Source: Hyphomicrobiales bacterium (GTDB lineage: Bacteria > Pseudomonadota > Alphaproteobacteria > Rhizobiales > Rhizobiaceae). Taken from it: a DNA stretch of 64,000 nucleotides. Location of the stretch: positions 1 through 64,000 of the forward strand of contig UBTY01000037.1 in the NCBI GenBank assembly GCA_900468535.1, given 5' to 3'. Numbering within the stretch: the stretch's first letter is position 1; each line of letters begins with the position of its first letter. Below are positions 53,420 to 61,706 of the stretch, piece by piece. The notes below the pieces were generated by a model. That model was not told the DNA's origin, searched no databases, and saw only the letters and a list, made by a program, of their open reading frames with translations. Made by a program: the position numbers and the translations under genes.

Positions 53420-55438
53420 TTACCGGCTCCGATCCCGATCTTTCTCTTGCGGCGGGCGGAGCTTAATCGATTTTGACTGATCGTGGTCACGCCGCTGATT
53501 GCGATCGCGATCTGTCCGTCTGTTCTCGGAACTATCACGCCCGACATTGGAGCGGGCTATGCGGGATTGATCGAGGCTACGATTGCTTGACGTCTTGTTG
53601 TCTATTCCCTGCTCCGCGACATGGTCGCGACCGGCAGCCGACTTCGTTTCCAAGCTATCAGAGGAGCGCTTGGCGTTGCCAACGTCTGCGCGGTCCCGGT
53701 TCTTGCTCACGCGCGAGTCCAGCTGCAGCCCGACGACCTTGCTGATGACATTGGTCGCTTGCTCGAAGAGCAGCCGGTCGCTTGGATTGAGGATCTTCGC
53801 GGCGACGCTGATGGCGGTGGTTGCCAGTGTCTCCTTTGCAGCTTTTGCCTGAGCGGCACTGATCGGTGTGGAGCGCAGCATATTTTCTTCTCCTTTTATC
53901 TTCGTGGGATCACGCCCTTCGCGTACAGCCGTTTCCAATCGACGGAATTCACGCTGCAGTCCGATCGATAGACCGTGGCTCAATTCCCGAGCCGTGCTGG
54001 GTGCACTTCGGTCCTTGGCAATGCCTTCCAACATCTGGATGACACGCCCAACTGAGCGCTGCGTCTGATCGAACCGCTTCCTCGCATCTTGGAGCTTCGG
54101 GACTGTAGGCGTGTCGCGAAGCTTGGAGATTACCTTTTCGACGACATTAGTCGGTGCTGTCGCACCCATGCGCCGGAACATTTCCCACTCCCACCGCTTG
54201 ACGGGCGGAGGACCGGCGCGTTCGACACGCTTTTGACGATCAATCGCTATGCCGCGTTCCCACGCCTTTTCGGCGAAGCGAGTGCGCCACTCCGTGAAGT
54301 CGCGGATATTGGGATTGAGCATCTTGCCGCTGCTGCTACGCAGCCCGACGATGACATGCAGATGCGGATGCTTATCAAGGTCATTGCGATTGTGGACGGC
54401 ATAAGCGTAGCGGTGACCGAAGAATTGCTCCCTTAGAAAATCGCGGCCGGCGAGGATGAACTGATCCCGGTCGACATTGGCCGGCCCAGACAGCAACAGA
54501 TGCATGAAGTCCCGAGGCTGGCGCGTCTGCATAAGCACACCTACGATCTTACCTTCCGCCGTGAGCTGCTTGTGATCGCTTGTCGTGGTCTCCCGCCGAG
54601 CGACGCCTCGCTGATAGCGGCCGCTTCTTCCTGGACGATCCTCAATGTGCGTCTTCGTAGAAAGCGTTACTTCCGCGCCTCCCCGCTGCATCGCATGCAG
54701 GGCCGCCGTGAACCCCTTCGGACCACTTGCAAACGCTACCGGATAGCGTGAGACGGGCGTGATCCCCTCCATCCGCAATGCCTTGTCCACACGTGCATCG
54801 ATTGCGTGGACGTGATCGATTTCGGCGGGAATGCGATTCTGGCCGCCGCGGTCGGATCGGTCCCTCTTTTCATGCGCAATGACCAGCGCGAGGTTCAGCC
54901 GGGAATGACCCTTCACTCCCTCGCTGACGCTGAATGCGTAGGTTCGATCGGTATCCCCCACGTCGCGGAAGCCCTCGGACGCGAGCTCGCTCAGCGCACG
55001 GGCAACCTCTTCCCGGTCTGTACGCTCGAGCTCATAGGTCAATCGCAGAACGTCGTTGCTTCCCCTCCGATTTCCGAACTCGCGCTCCCAAGATTGGACG
55101 GCCGCGCTGAGATCGGTGACTTCTCGACCATCCTGGTCGTGGGCCTTTTCTTCCTTGCTTTGATAGGCGAGCACATTGCGTGCCGAAGCAGCGCCGGCGC
55201 CATAGGACAAGACCTTGACGACGACGGCGTTGTTGCCGCTCGCCCGGCTGAATGCTGTCTCTATGCCGGCGTTACGCGCTAGCGAGAGTATGCCGGCTTT
55301 GGCACTCGGAGGCGCCTTTTTCGATCCGCCGCCTCCACCACCACGCCGTCGAAGTTCGTCTTCGATGAGCTCGAAATAGCTCGGCAATCTGCGCCCCTCT
55401 GGCCTAAACCCTGAGCGACTTCTGGTGAGGTCGTTCAT
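53420..55438 (-). CDS. plasmid mobilisation relaxase
   Basis: A 672-residue protein. Residues ~70-370 form a relaxase-type domain ending in the metal-binding triad region DLDKHPHLHVIVGL (His357, His359, His361); the nicking residue is probably one of the Tyr in the N-terminal half. A helical middle follows and a very basic, Arg/Asp/Ser-rich tail (SSENRRTDRDRNQRRDHDQS). It should nick oriT and lead DNA into the recipient. The ATG at 55438 gives MNDLTRSRSG and overlaps the upstream gene by 35 bp. A Gly-rich run (RRRGGGGGGSKK) near residue 35 is unusual. Confidence 0.85.
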   Translation of the reverse strand: MNDLTRSRSGFRPEGRRLPSYFELIEDELRRRGGGGGGSKKAPPSAKAGILSLARNAGIETAFSRASGNNAVVVKVLSYGAGAASARNVLAYQSKEEKAHDQDGREVTDLSAAVQSWEREFGNRRGSNDVLRLTYELERTDREEVARALSELASEGFRDVGDTDRTYAFSVSEGVKGHSRLNLALVIAHEKRDRSDRGGQNRIPAEIDHVHAIDARVDKALRMEGITPVSRYPVAFASGPKGFTAALHAMQRGGAEVTLSTKTHIEDRPGRSGRYQRGVARRETTTSDHKQLTAEGKIVGVLMQTRQPRDFMHLLLSGPANVDRDQFILAGRDFLREQFFGHRYAYAVHNRNDLDKHPHLHVIVGLRSSSGKMLNPNIRDFTEWRTRFAEKAWERGIAIDRQKRVERAGPPPVKRWEWEMFRRMGATAPTNVVEKVISKLRDTPTVPKLQDARKRFDQTQRSVGRVIQMLEGIAKDRSAPSTARELSHGLSIGLQREFRRLETAVREGRDPTKIKGEENMLRSTPISAAQAKAAKETLATTAISVAAKILNPSDRLLFEQATNVISKVVGLQLDSRVSKNRDRADVGNAKRSSDSLETKSAAGRDHVAEQGIDNKTSSNRSLDQSRIARSNVGRDSSENRRTDRDRNQRRDHDQSKSIKLRPPQEKDRDRSR

Positions 55439-55796
55439 CGTGTCTCCTGATAAGGTCGGCGATAAAGGTCGATGGTCTGACGAAAGCAGCATCACGGATT
55501 GAATCCAGGGCTCCCATGACCTCCTCCAGCTTCTCCATAATGGCCGCCGCAAGATTGTCCTGGTTGCTCCCTTCCGACAAAAACTCCTCGTTGCGAAAGG
55601 CGAGCTCGCGCAGGAACCGATGCATGTTTCCCAGCTGCCGGTCATGCTCTTCCAGGATCGCGGGTATATGCATGATCTCCCTGGTAACGATGAGCTTCGC
55701 GATGAGGTTAACCGAGATGTCGAGACGGCTGGCAAGCAGCTCCACGTTGCTGAGGACATGGGTAGGGAGACGGAACATGATGGCGGGTTCGCGCAT
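55404..55796 (-). CDS. mobilisation accessory protein (MobC-like position)
   Basis: A 130-residue helical protein beginning MREPAIMFRLPTHVLSNVE, a stretch compatible with a short beta-strand and helices of a relaxosome DNA-binding protein. Coiled-coil-like central region (EEHDRQLGNMHRFLRELA). Directly upstream of and overlapping the relaxase, the usual place for a MobC-type partner that binds oriT. Family not recognised with certainty. Confidence 0.6.
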   Translation of the reverse strand: MREPAIMFRLPTHVLSNVELLASRLDISVNLIAKLIVTREIMHIPAILEEHDRQLGNMHRFLRELAFRNEEFLSEGSNQDNLAAAIMEKLEEVMGALDSIRDAAFVRPSTFIADLIRRHDERPHQKSLRV

Positions 55797-55800
55797 CTGC

Positions 55801-56205
55801 TTACAGCCCCCTCGCCTTCAACGCCTCGAGGATCAGTCTGTGGGTGGCTGATGAAAGCTGCTCATGCCGTTCCAGCGATACGCGGAAAATCTTCGTCAGC
55901 ACGTCGTCGTCGAGGTACAGGGAAATGCGCTTTCGCTTGACCGATCCCTCGTTGACATCGGTTTCGGCCTTTATCGCCTGCTCTTCCCGGATTTTGCTTT
56001 TGATCGCCGGGTGGGAGTGCTCTGGCGCCATTTCCTTCTCAATGCCCAGCGCTTGCGCCTGGGGAGGATCCTCCGGCATGAGCTTATCGAGATCGAGGCT
56101 GGTCGGCATGTAGGAGGTCGCATCCTCCTCTACATTCTTCGCCTGGTCTTCTCTCGATCGGGCGAGAGCGAGAATGTTACCGGCGGGCGTTCTTTCCCTC
56201 GGCAT
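55801..56205 (-). CDS. ribbon-helix-helix-like DNA-binding protein
   Basis: A 134-residue protein. The first ~85 residues are acidic and probably disordered. The C-terminal 45 form a ribbon-helix-helix-like unit: strand KRKRISLYLDDDVL, then two helices (KIFRVSLERHEQLS, SATHRLILEALKA). Lies 5 bp after parA and 4 bp before the accessory gene, so it belongs to the same operon. By analogy with ParA-partner proteins or relaxosome proteins it may bind a centromere or oriT site. Confidence 0.6.
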   Translation of the reverse strand: MPRERTPAGNILALARSREDQAKNVEEDATSYMPTSLDLDKLMPEDPPQAQALGIEKEMAPEHSHPAIKSKIREEQAIKAETDVNEGSVKRKRISLYLDDDVLTKIFRVSLERHEQLSSATHRLILEALKARGL

Positions 56206-56210
56206 CGCGC

Positions 56211-56960
56211 TCAGGCAGCCTCGGCCTGCAGGAGGCCGATGAATTCATTGTTGATCTTTTTGATAAGATCGATCGCGTCAAGCACGCTTTCTGAGGCGCG
56301 CCGCTTGGCTGACGGCGTCAGCGCCGGATTGTTCTCGATGCTGGCGAGCTTGGAATAAAGCGACCCGAAGCCGGCGCCAACGTCGCTGAAATGATTGCTC
56401 TTGCGGATGACGGTATCGACCATCGGAATTCGGCCACTCGTCAGGATGGCATGGACCTCCGGAAGCGAACGGTTGTGTTTAAGCGCGATCATGTCCACGT
56501 AATTCCAGATCGCCGCATACGGGATGGGACCCTGTGCCCGCTTCCTGGAGATCTCTTTCAGGATCGTCGCGACCTTGATGGCTGAGGTCGCGGCCGTTGG
56601 TTCGGGAATGATCGGGATTAGGACTGCATCGCACTCGTGATAGACCTCGATCGCTCGTTGGTGAACGTATCCGCCAACGTCGTAGATCCGGATATCCGAA
56701 GCAGGTGCCTCCGCGAGGCGATCAGCAAACCGGTCATCCGGCGCGACCCGCAGATGCAGCAACGAGCCATCGCTCGGGAGTAGCCCCCGTTTCATCGAGA
56801 CATTGTACCAACGGGTCGACGATTCCTGCTCGTCGCAATCGATAAGCAGTGTCCTGTGTCCTTGCTGGGCGAACTCGGCAGCAAGGTTGACGTTCAAGGT
56901 CGATTTCCCGGCGCCGCCCTTGAAGGTCGAGATCGCGAGCGAAAGTGGTTTGCCTGTCAT
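56211..56960 (-). CDS. ParA-family ATPase
   Basis: A 249-residue Walker-type ATPase with deviant Walker A KGGAGKST (FKGGAGKSTLNVNLAAEF), Walker A' in LLIDCDEQESSTRWYN, and Walker B-like IRIYDVGGYV, where the usual catalytic D-x-P is altered to DVGG. No N-terminal helix-turn-helix, so it is the small ParA type. With no ParB beside it, it may serve relaxosome positioning (VirC1-like) rather than plasmid partition. Confidence 0.88.
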   Translation of the reverse strand: MTGKPLSLAISTFKGGAGKSTLNVNLAAEFAQQGHRTLLIDCDEQESSTRWYNVSMKRGLLPSDGSLLHLRVAPDDRFADRLAEAPASDIRIYDVGGYVHQRAIEVYHECDAVLIPIIPEPTAATSAIKVATILKEISRKRAQGPIPYAAIWNYVDMIALKHNRSLPEVHAILTSGRIPMVDTVIRKSNHFSDVGAGFGSLYSKLASIENNPALTPSAKRRASESVLDAIDLIKKINNEFIGLLQAEAA

Positions 56961-56967
56961 GGAACCC

Positions 56968-57366
56968 TCAGCCTCGAAGTTTTGCCTGGTCTTGCGTTCG
57001 CCGGCGAGCCGCGATCAGATCGTCGTTGATCCTCATCGCTTCGCGCTCGCGGGCTGTGTCTGCCTTGAGATCGTTGCCCGGCCAGAGTTTCAGGATCGGC
57101 AGAAGAAGAAGCACGAAGAAGGTGATCGTCACGCCTTTGAACCAAGCGGAATGCGCATACAGACTGGCCACCCATTCCCATAGTCCCCGCGTCCACTCCG
57201 TCGGGAAGAAGAGATACGAAATCGTCAGCGCAAGAGCGTAGGCAACAAAGGCCGCGATCAAGACACAGGCAGCCGAGACGACCAGAAAGTTGGCACTCAA
57301 AATCAGGAACCATAGGACCCTGAACGGGAAGGTCGCGATCCTGATGGCTGTTTGCTGTACCGACAT
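56968..57366 (-). CDS. membrane protein of the mobilisation operon, unknown
   Basis: A 132-residue protein with three hydrophobic segments (LWFLILSANFLVVSAACVLI, AFVAYALALTISYLFF, VTITFFVLLLLPILKLW) and a charged cytoplasmic tail rich in Arg/Asp. The ATG at 57366 follows GGAGAGAGG. It is the first gene of the leftward unit (parA 7 bp downstream). Function unknown; an anchor for ParA or the relaxosome is conceivable. Confidence 0.6.
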   Translation of the reverse strand: MSVQQTAIRIATFPFRVLWFLILSANFLVVSAACVLIAAFVAYALALTISYLFFPTEWTRGLWEWVASLYAHSAWFKGVTITFFVLLLLPILKLWPGNDLKADTAREREAMRINDDLIAARRRTQDQAKLRG

Positions 57367-57438
57367 CTGCCTCTCTCCACGTCCCGATTTCGCGTTTGGA
57401 AAAACATATCGCAATCGCTTTGACTTTTCCAGACTTGC

Positions 57439-57451
57439 ACTGCAGTATAAT
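57439..57451 (+). promoter_or_regulatory. -10-like TATAAT overlapping an ACTGCAGT palindrome
   Basis: In the 112-bp divergent region, a perfect TATAAT (57446-57451) lies 28 bp before the start of the exported-protein operon. The palindrome ACTGCAGT (57439-57446) touches it. A TTGACT lies at 57420-57425, but the 20-bp spacing is too long for a normal -35, suggesting an activator or repressor-dependent promoter. The same 8-bp core occurs at 61359-61366. Confidence 0.4.
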
Positions 57452-57478
57452 TTTGTGCATCATCGCCGGAGCCCATTG

Positions 57479-58174
57479 ATGACGGACGCAAGCATGAATC
57501 CCGGCGCACGACGGCTCGCTCAACTCCTCTTCTGCACCATTGCATGCGCGACAAGTGGAGTGGCGCTTGCGGCCGCAGAGGATGCCGCCTCAAAATTTGT
57601 CAGCTATTATCAAAAGGCCTACGCGGAAGGGCGCGATCTGATCCCTGCCCCGCAAAAGCCCCTCGATGTTTCCTCGATCGTCGAGCGCCTCAACCTGCAA
57701 TCCATCACGCCTGAAGGCGCATTGAGCGGAAGCGCGTTCCTCGCCTCCGACGGCACCGTCATTAAATTGGCCGGCGTGCAAGGCTGCCTCTCGATCGAGG
57801 AGATGGAATTTGCCGGCGTGCAGACCACATGCTCTATGGTCTCGCTCGCCGGTCTAACCGCCATGCTCGAGGAGGCTGAGGCTGGCGCCGGCAACGCTTT
57901 CCCATGTCATTTTCTTGGTCAAAATGCCGGCGCGCCGACCGTACGTTTTGCCGAATGCTTCTTCATGAAGAACGGTGAAACACAATCGCTATCGCAAGTG
58001 CTCATCAGCACGGGAGTAGCGTTCGCGGCACGCGATCGTTCGGGCCGGCCACTGTTTCCGGAATATGCACAGGCAGAGGAAGTCGCGCAGAGGGCCAGAG
58101 CCGGAATATGGGCAAACCCGCAGTTCCTGCATCCTTACGGCGAGCGCTACCGCGCCAATCCCTCCATGAACTGA
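57479..58174 (+). CDS. exported staphylococcal-nuclease-like protein, catalytically degenerate (first paralogue)
   Basis: A 231-residue protein with a signal peptide (LAQLLFCTIACATSGVALAA) and an SNase-type fold: strand GTVIKLAGVQGCLSIEE, Cys-rich core, and the C-terminal helix EYAQAEEVAQRARAGIWANP, which is the family's hallmark YxxAExxARxxxxGLW. The catalytic Arg/Asp/Glu triad of true nucleases is not recognisable. Rhizobial proteins of this type are often labelled thermonuclease or ExoI-like. The start at 57479 has GGAG nearby. First gene of six coupled genes; the next ATG shares one base with this stop. Confidence 0.7.
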   Translation: MTDASMNPGARRLAQLLFCTIACATSGVALAAAEDAASKFVSYYQKAYAEGRDLIPAPQKPLDVSSIVERLNLQSITPEGALSGSAFLASDGTVIKLAGVQGCLSIEEMEFAGVQTTCSMVSLAGLTAMLEEAEAGAGNAFPCHFLGQNAGAPTVRFAECFFMKNGETQSLSQVLISTGVAFAARDRSGRPLFPEYAQAEEVAQRARAGIWANPQFLHPYGERYRANPSMN

Positions 58175-58824
58175 TGCGGATGAGGTTCCTGATGTTGATG
58201 TCCACGCTCGCAGCCTCCGGCCTTTTTGCAGGCATGTCGATCATGCCGATGCTCGCTGGCACGAGCATCCCAGAACCTCCGCCCCCTCAGGCTCCGATTA
58301 TCTTGGCCCAGGCGACTGGGAGCAGACCGGCCCCCGTAGACAGCCACGAAAGCGATGGAACCGAATTCGCGCCTTTCCCAGAACAGGCGCAGTTCGAAAC
58401 CGGCGACACCTGGATTTCCGGTGGACGGCGATATCGTCTCTACGGCCTGCAGGCGTGTTTGCGCAGAACCTCCGTCACAATATCTCCTGGTGTCGTCAGG
58501 GATTGCGGCGAGCTCAACCTGATCATGGTCCAGGCGTTGATCAGGGATACGAAGCCCGTCTGCACAACCATCAAGGATATCGACCAGAACAATGCCGTGG
58601 TCGGCTGCCAAACGACAACAGGCAAACGGCGGTATGATCTCGCTACTTACATGATCGCCGAGGGGTGGGGATTCGCCGCCGTCGATACCGCCGGCCAATT
58701 GATCGTTCCCGGCTACAGGGTAGCGGAAGAGAGTGCACGATCGGCGCGCGCCGGGCTGTGGGCGTATTCGGATATGCCTCACCCGGCCGCAATCCTTGGG
58801 ACCCAAGGGAGTGCAAAACCATGA
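58174..58824 (+). CDS. exported staphylococcal-nuclease-like protein (second paralogue)
   Basis: A 216-residue protein with a signal peptide and a Pro-rich linker (EPPPPQAPIILAQ), then a core resembling the neighbours: ISGGRRYRLYGLQACLRR and the C-terminal GYRVAEESARSARAGLWAYS. Six or more cysteines suggest disulfides. The equivalent of the Asp-x-Pro-Glu loop of SNase reads LQACLRR, so the active site is absent. Starts on the previous stop (TGATG); ends overlapping the next start (ATGA). Confidence 0.68.
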   Translation: MRMRFLMLMSTLAASGLFAGMSIMPMLAGTSIPEPPPPQAPIILAQATGSRPAPVDSHESDGTEFAPFPEQAQFETGDTWISGGRRYRLYGLQACLRRTSVTISPGVVRDCGELNLIMVQALIRDTKPVCTTIKDIDQNNAVVGCQTTTGKRRYDLATYMIAEGWGFAAVDTAGQLIVPGYRVAEESARSARAGLWAYSDMPHPAAILGTQGSAKP

Positions 58825-59444
58825 AACTTGTTTCGCTGTCGATCATGTTTCTGACGATGACAGTGGGCTCCACGACGGCGCAAGTCCGGCCAGCTGACAT
58901 CCCGCGTCAGATTTATGGAAAAGTCCAGGTCGTCGACGCGACAACCCTTGAATTCAGGAAGAGCGCGCAGACCGTGCGGCTTGCTGGATACGAAGCGCCT
59001 CGCTTGGAACAGACAGCAGCGACCGATGGCGTCGACTGGCCGGTGGGCCAGGTCTCCCGGGCTTGGATGATCCTTCGCACGCTTGGGCAAGACGTCAACT
59101 GCGCACCGATCGCTCGCGACGCCAACGGTGTGATCCTCGCACACTGCTTCGTCGGGGAGACGAACCTTGCCGCCACGGCGATCGCAGAAGGGATTGGCTA
59201 TGCGTTCAATTACCGCGGCGAACCTCAGGTTCCCGCCTATTTCGATATCGAGAGGAAGGCGCGCGGTCTCGGATACGGCATCTGGTCATCGCCAGATCTC
59301 CTTCCTCCCTGGCTCTATACCGCATCGACGGGGAATCGGGGAAAGGCCAGGAATTCTTCACTGGAGTCTGATAGCGGCTTGCCCCTGCCTTTGCCTGTTG
59401 TCCCCGCCAAATCACCCACTCCTAACGACGTGCATGGAGGTTGA
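58821..59444 (+). CDS. exported staphylococcal-nuclease-like protein (third paralogue)
   Basis: A 207-residue protein with a signal peptide ending GSTTA. The SNase fold is clearest here: YGKVQVVDATTLEF, TVRLAGYEAPRLEQ, ARDANGVILAHCFVG and YFDIERKARGLGYGIWSS. Of the three nuclease catalytic positions, the first Arg is kept (Arg53), the Glu is replaced by Arg61 and the second Arg by Val104. A binding or structural role is therefore more likely than DNA cleavage. Ends directly before the next ATG. Confidence 0.72.
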   Translation: MKLVSLSIMFLTMTVGSTTAQVRPADIPRQIYGKVQVVDATTLEFRKSAQTVRLAGYEAPRLEQTAATDGVDWPVGQVSRAWMILRTLGQDVNCAPIARDANGVILAHCFVGETNLAATAIAEGIGYAFNYRGEPQVPAYFDIERKARGLGYGIWSSPDLLPPWLYTASTGNRGKARNSSLESDSGLPLPLPVVPAKSPTPNDVHGG

Positions 59445-59756
59445 ATGAGCCGAATTGTTGCAACCGCTGTAGCGCTCATACTGCTGTCCGGATCCGCTTC
59501 CTTAGCAATCGCCGAGGACGGCGCGACCCAGAAGCAGATAGACCAGCGTGATGCGGACTTTTGCGGAGCCGGAGGCGCCGGTTGCGATCCTGCCGAGGTG
59601 CAACGTTGGAAAGCTGTCGGCAACAGGCTTGCCGATCTCTCGTCAGCCGATCTCAGCCAATACGCCTACGCCTGCGCCAAGCATCCAGATTGGAAACAAG
59701 ACTGCGAAACCAATCCGGCCGCCATCCTGAAACGGCTCGGGATCGAGGGATATTGA
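59445..59756 (+). CDS. small exported protein, unknown
   Basis: A 103-residue protein: signal peptide (VALILLSGSASLAIAE), then a helical mature part with four cysteines (DFCGAGGAGCDPAEV, YAYACAKHPDWKQDCET). Family not recognised. Immediately follows the third nuclease-like gene (GGAGG ribosome site inside that gene's end) and precedes the next gene by 2 bp. Confidence 0.6.
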   Translation: MSRIVATAVALILLSGSASLAIAEDGATQKQIDQRDADFCGAGGAGCDPAEVQRWKAVGNRLADLSSADLSQYAYACAKHPDWKQDCETNPAAILKRLGIEGY

Positions 59757-59758
59757 GG

Positions 59759-60136
59759 ATGGCGCTAAACAAGCCTTCCGGAGGCGCGGTCTTGGCAGTC
59801 GTGGTCGCCTTTCTGGTCGGCGCGACTGGCGGCTATGCGATCAACCAAGTGATCAGGAGTGGCCGCCAGACTGATCTGGAACACGAGGTCGCCCGGCTGA
59901 AAAACGAAGCGTCACAAAATTCGATAACTGACGTCCCAAGTGACGAGGAGGCAAGCGCTGCGCTCGCGAAATCCGGACGATCGATGCGCGTTTCGGAATG
60001 CAAACCGCGCCAGGCGGTGCCGGGTGTGACGTGCTCAGGCATCATCACGACGACCGCTGGATCTTTTGCCGGGACAAGCCAACCGGGTGTGCTCTCCTTT
60101 GCAAAAATTGATGGCGTCTGGAGGCAAATCCAATGA
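59759..60136 (+). CDS. membrane-anchored small protein, unknown
   Basis: A 125-residue protein with one N-terminal helix (GGAVLAVVVAFLVGATGGYAI), a short coiled coil (QTDLEHEVARLKNEASQ), and a C-terminal beta-rich domain with one Cys pair (SECKPRQAVPGVTCSG). Probably inner-membrane anchored with the domain in the periplasm. Its stop overlaps the start of the last operon gene. Confidence 0.58.
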   Translation: MALNKPSGGAVLAVVVAFLVGATGGYAINQVIRSGRQTDLEHEVARLKNEASQNSITDVPSDEEASAALAKSGRSMRVSECKPRQAVPGVTCSGIITTTAGSFAGTSQPGVLSFAKIDGVWRQIQ

Positions 60137-60702
60137 ACATCTCGAAGGAGTGGACAATGAGACAGAGATTGATGTTGGCTGCAATCATGGCCGGATCCAC
60201 CTTCGCGCCATCGGCGACGCCCGTAAGGGCCGAGGACGCATCCTGGGGATGCCAAGTTCTCCTGTGCGCTGCCTCACAGAATCCATCCTGGCATGGCGTT
60301 TCCTACTGCGTCCCGCCCATGACAAAGCTCATCGCGGCGATGAAGGAGCCGGGATTTTCGTGGCCTATTTGCCATGAAGCCAATGCCAGCAAACCGGGGC
60401 ACGAGACCTACGAAGACTGCCCGTCGGGCACCACGGTCGGCAGCAGTTCGCAGACTGGCAATGGCTGGAGTAGTGAGCCTGACCAATGTATCAAAACCGT
60501 TGATGTTTGCCGATCTCCTGGTCAGCGCGCTTCCGACACCGATCAGAGCAGTGTCGTTATACGACGGAGCTTCGGCGATCGAGGCGATAGCTGCATTCAG
60601 CAGATCGCGACGCCGCGGCCGCGCCGTCCAGACCCCTATTACTTCGATATCCCGAACGAACAAGGCGTGAAGCAGAGGTTCTGGTTTAACCTGAACCATT
60701 AA
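60133..60702 (+). CDS. exported Cys-rich protein, faintly TrbM-like
   Basis: A 189-residue protein with a signal peptide (start 60133, or 60157 with MRQRLMLAAIMAG). The mature start WGCQVLLCAASQNPSWHG, then YCVPPM and SWPICHEA, recalls the Cys pattern of TrbM/KikA conjugation proteins, but the likeness is weak. At least seven cysteines. Last gene of the coupled operon 57479-60702, converging on an XRE regulator gene. Confidence 0.55.
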   Translation: MNISKEWTMRQRLMLAAIMAGSTFAPSATPVRAEDASWGCQVLLCAASQNPSWHGVSYCVPPMTKLIAAMKEPGFSWPICHEANASKPGHETYEDCPSGTTVGSSSQTGNGWSSEPDQCIKTVDVCRSPGQRASDTDQSSVVIRRSFGDRGDSCIQQIATPRPRRPDPYYFDIPNEQGVKQRFWFNLNH

Positions 60703-60732
60703 TCTGCGTCGAACCAGTGTCACCGGAAGACC

Positions 60733-61074
60733 TTACTTCGGCTCGTCGGTGGTATTCTTTTTCTTCCGACGGGCTCGTAACGCGGCTACCCGAGCAAGAT
60801 CACTTTCCGTGACGCTGAACAACTCCTCGATCGTCACATTCCATTCACGCTGCATCTTATCGAGTGTCGAGAGCTTAACATCACGCATGCCGCGGGTGAT
60901 ATGCGACATGTAAGCTTCTGATACGCCGAGTTGATCGCCCAACTCCCTGTTCGTCAATCCACGCCTCGACTTCAAGCGGTCGAGACCTACTGCAAGGCGT
61001 TCCTGGAAGGAGAGAGACGTCAGGTCAATGACACTCGAAACTTGATCGGAGCCATCGTCCTTCAACCGCGGCAT
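60733..61074 (-). CDS. XRE-type helix-turn-helix regulator
   Basis: A 113-residue protein. The helix-turn-helix (~25-82) is clear: ERLAVGLDRLKSRRGLTNRE, LGDQLGVSEAYMSHITRG, KLSTLDKMQREWNVTIEEL. The C-terminal tail is short and basic (RARRKKKNTTD). It may repress the flanking units; a 16-bp palindrome lies 281 bp upstream of its start in the divergent intergenic region. Confidence 0.85.
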   Translation of the reverse strand: MPRLKDDGSDQVSSVIDLTSLSFQERLAVGLDRLKSRRGLTNRELGDQLGVSEAYMSHITRGMRDVKLSTLDKMQREWNVTIEELFSVTESDLARVAALRARRKKKNTTDEPK

Positions 61075-61354
61075 CGAACGATACCTTCGCCCGGCGAGTC
61101 CATCAACGCGCTTCCGAGCGACAGGGACCGACAGCCAGGCGCATGAGCGCGCCGACAGTCACGTGGATGTTTCAAAATTCTACCGCTCATCCGATGCATA
61201 AGGCTGTCCAGATACCAAAAATTTAAGCGTTAACGTTCTCATCTTCGTGTGGGACTTCAATACACCGCAGCAGGCAGGCTGTGCAAGCGACCCCGGCACC
61301 CCTCGAAATGCATGCCCTAGCCACCCTGTAGACAAATCTCCGATTGCTCAAAAC

Positions 61355-61370
61355 TTTAACTGCAGTTAAA
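61355..61370 (+). promoter_or_regulatory. 16-bp perfect palindrome, candidate operator
   Basis: TTTAACTGCAGTTAAA is perfectly self-complementary and lies 34 bp before the start at 61404. Its core ACTGCAGT is shared with the site at 57439. A plausible target of the XRE protein or another dimeric regulator. The rest of the 61075-61403 gap shows no gene. Confidence 0.5.
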
Positions 61371-61403
61371 TTTTTCATCTGTTTCTTATACTGGAGAGCA
61401 CGG

Positions 61404-61697
61404 ATGGTATGGCTCGAACGATTAGGCTATCGGATCAACCTGCAGCGATTAGCGATAGCGATCCTATTTCTGGCGATCGCGTTCGTCGCTGCGCGGATGG
61501 CGTTTAGGGACAGTCTAACTTTGGGCTATGCGATGGTCGTCCCATCCTACGTCTTCCTGGCGGTCGTGATTGAGGGGGCTCGGACCGTGAGCGGCAGCTT
61601 CTGGGACATTCGCGGCTGGGCGGAGACGGTCGTGGCTGTCGCTGGCGCCGTTGGCGTCGGATATCTCGGCTTCAGTCTTTGGTTGATGGGGTACTGA
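61404..61697 (+). CDS. small membrane protein, unknown
   Basis: A 97-residue protein with three hydrophobic segments (LAIAILFLAIAFVAARMAF, LGYAMVVPSYVFLAVVI, TVVAVAGAVGVGYLGFSLWL). The ATG at 61404 follows GGAGAG. Lies 9 bp before the nuclease-like gene at 61707, so the two are probably cotranscribed. Family not recognised. Confidence 0.6.
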   Translation: MVWLERLGYRINLQRLAIAILFLAIAFVAARMAFRDSLTLGYAMVVPSYVFLAVVIEGARTVSGSFWDIRGWAETVVAVAGAVGVGYLGFSLWLMGY

Positions 61698-61706
61698 TAG
61701 CGACCG

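Noticed and set aside
54806..55282. 158-codon + frame opposite the relaxase
   Set aside because: Shadow of the relaxase coding sequence.
57420..57451. TTGACT...TATAAT as a standard sigma-70 promoter
   Set aside because: The spacer is 20 bp, too long for a normal promoter; kept only as a possible regulated -10.
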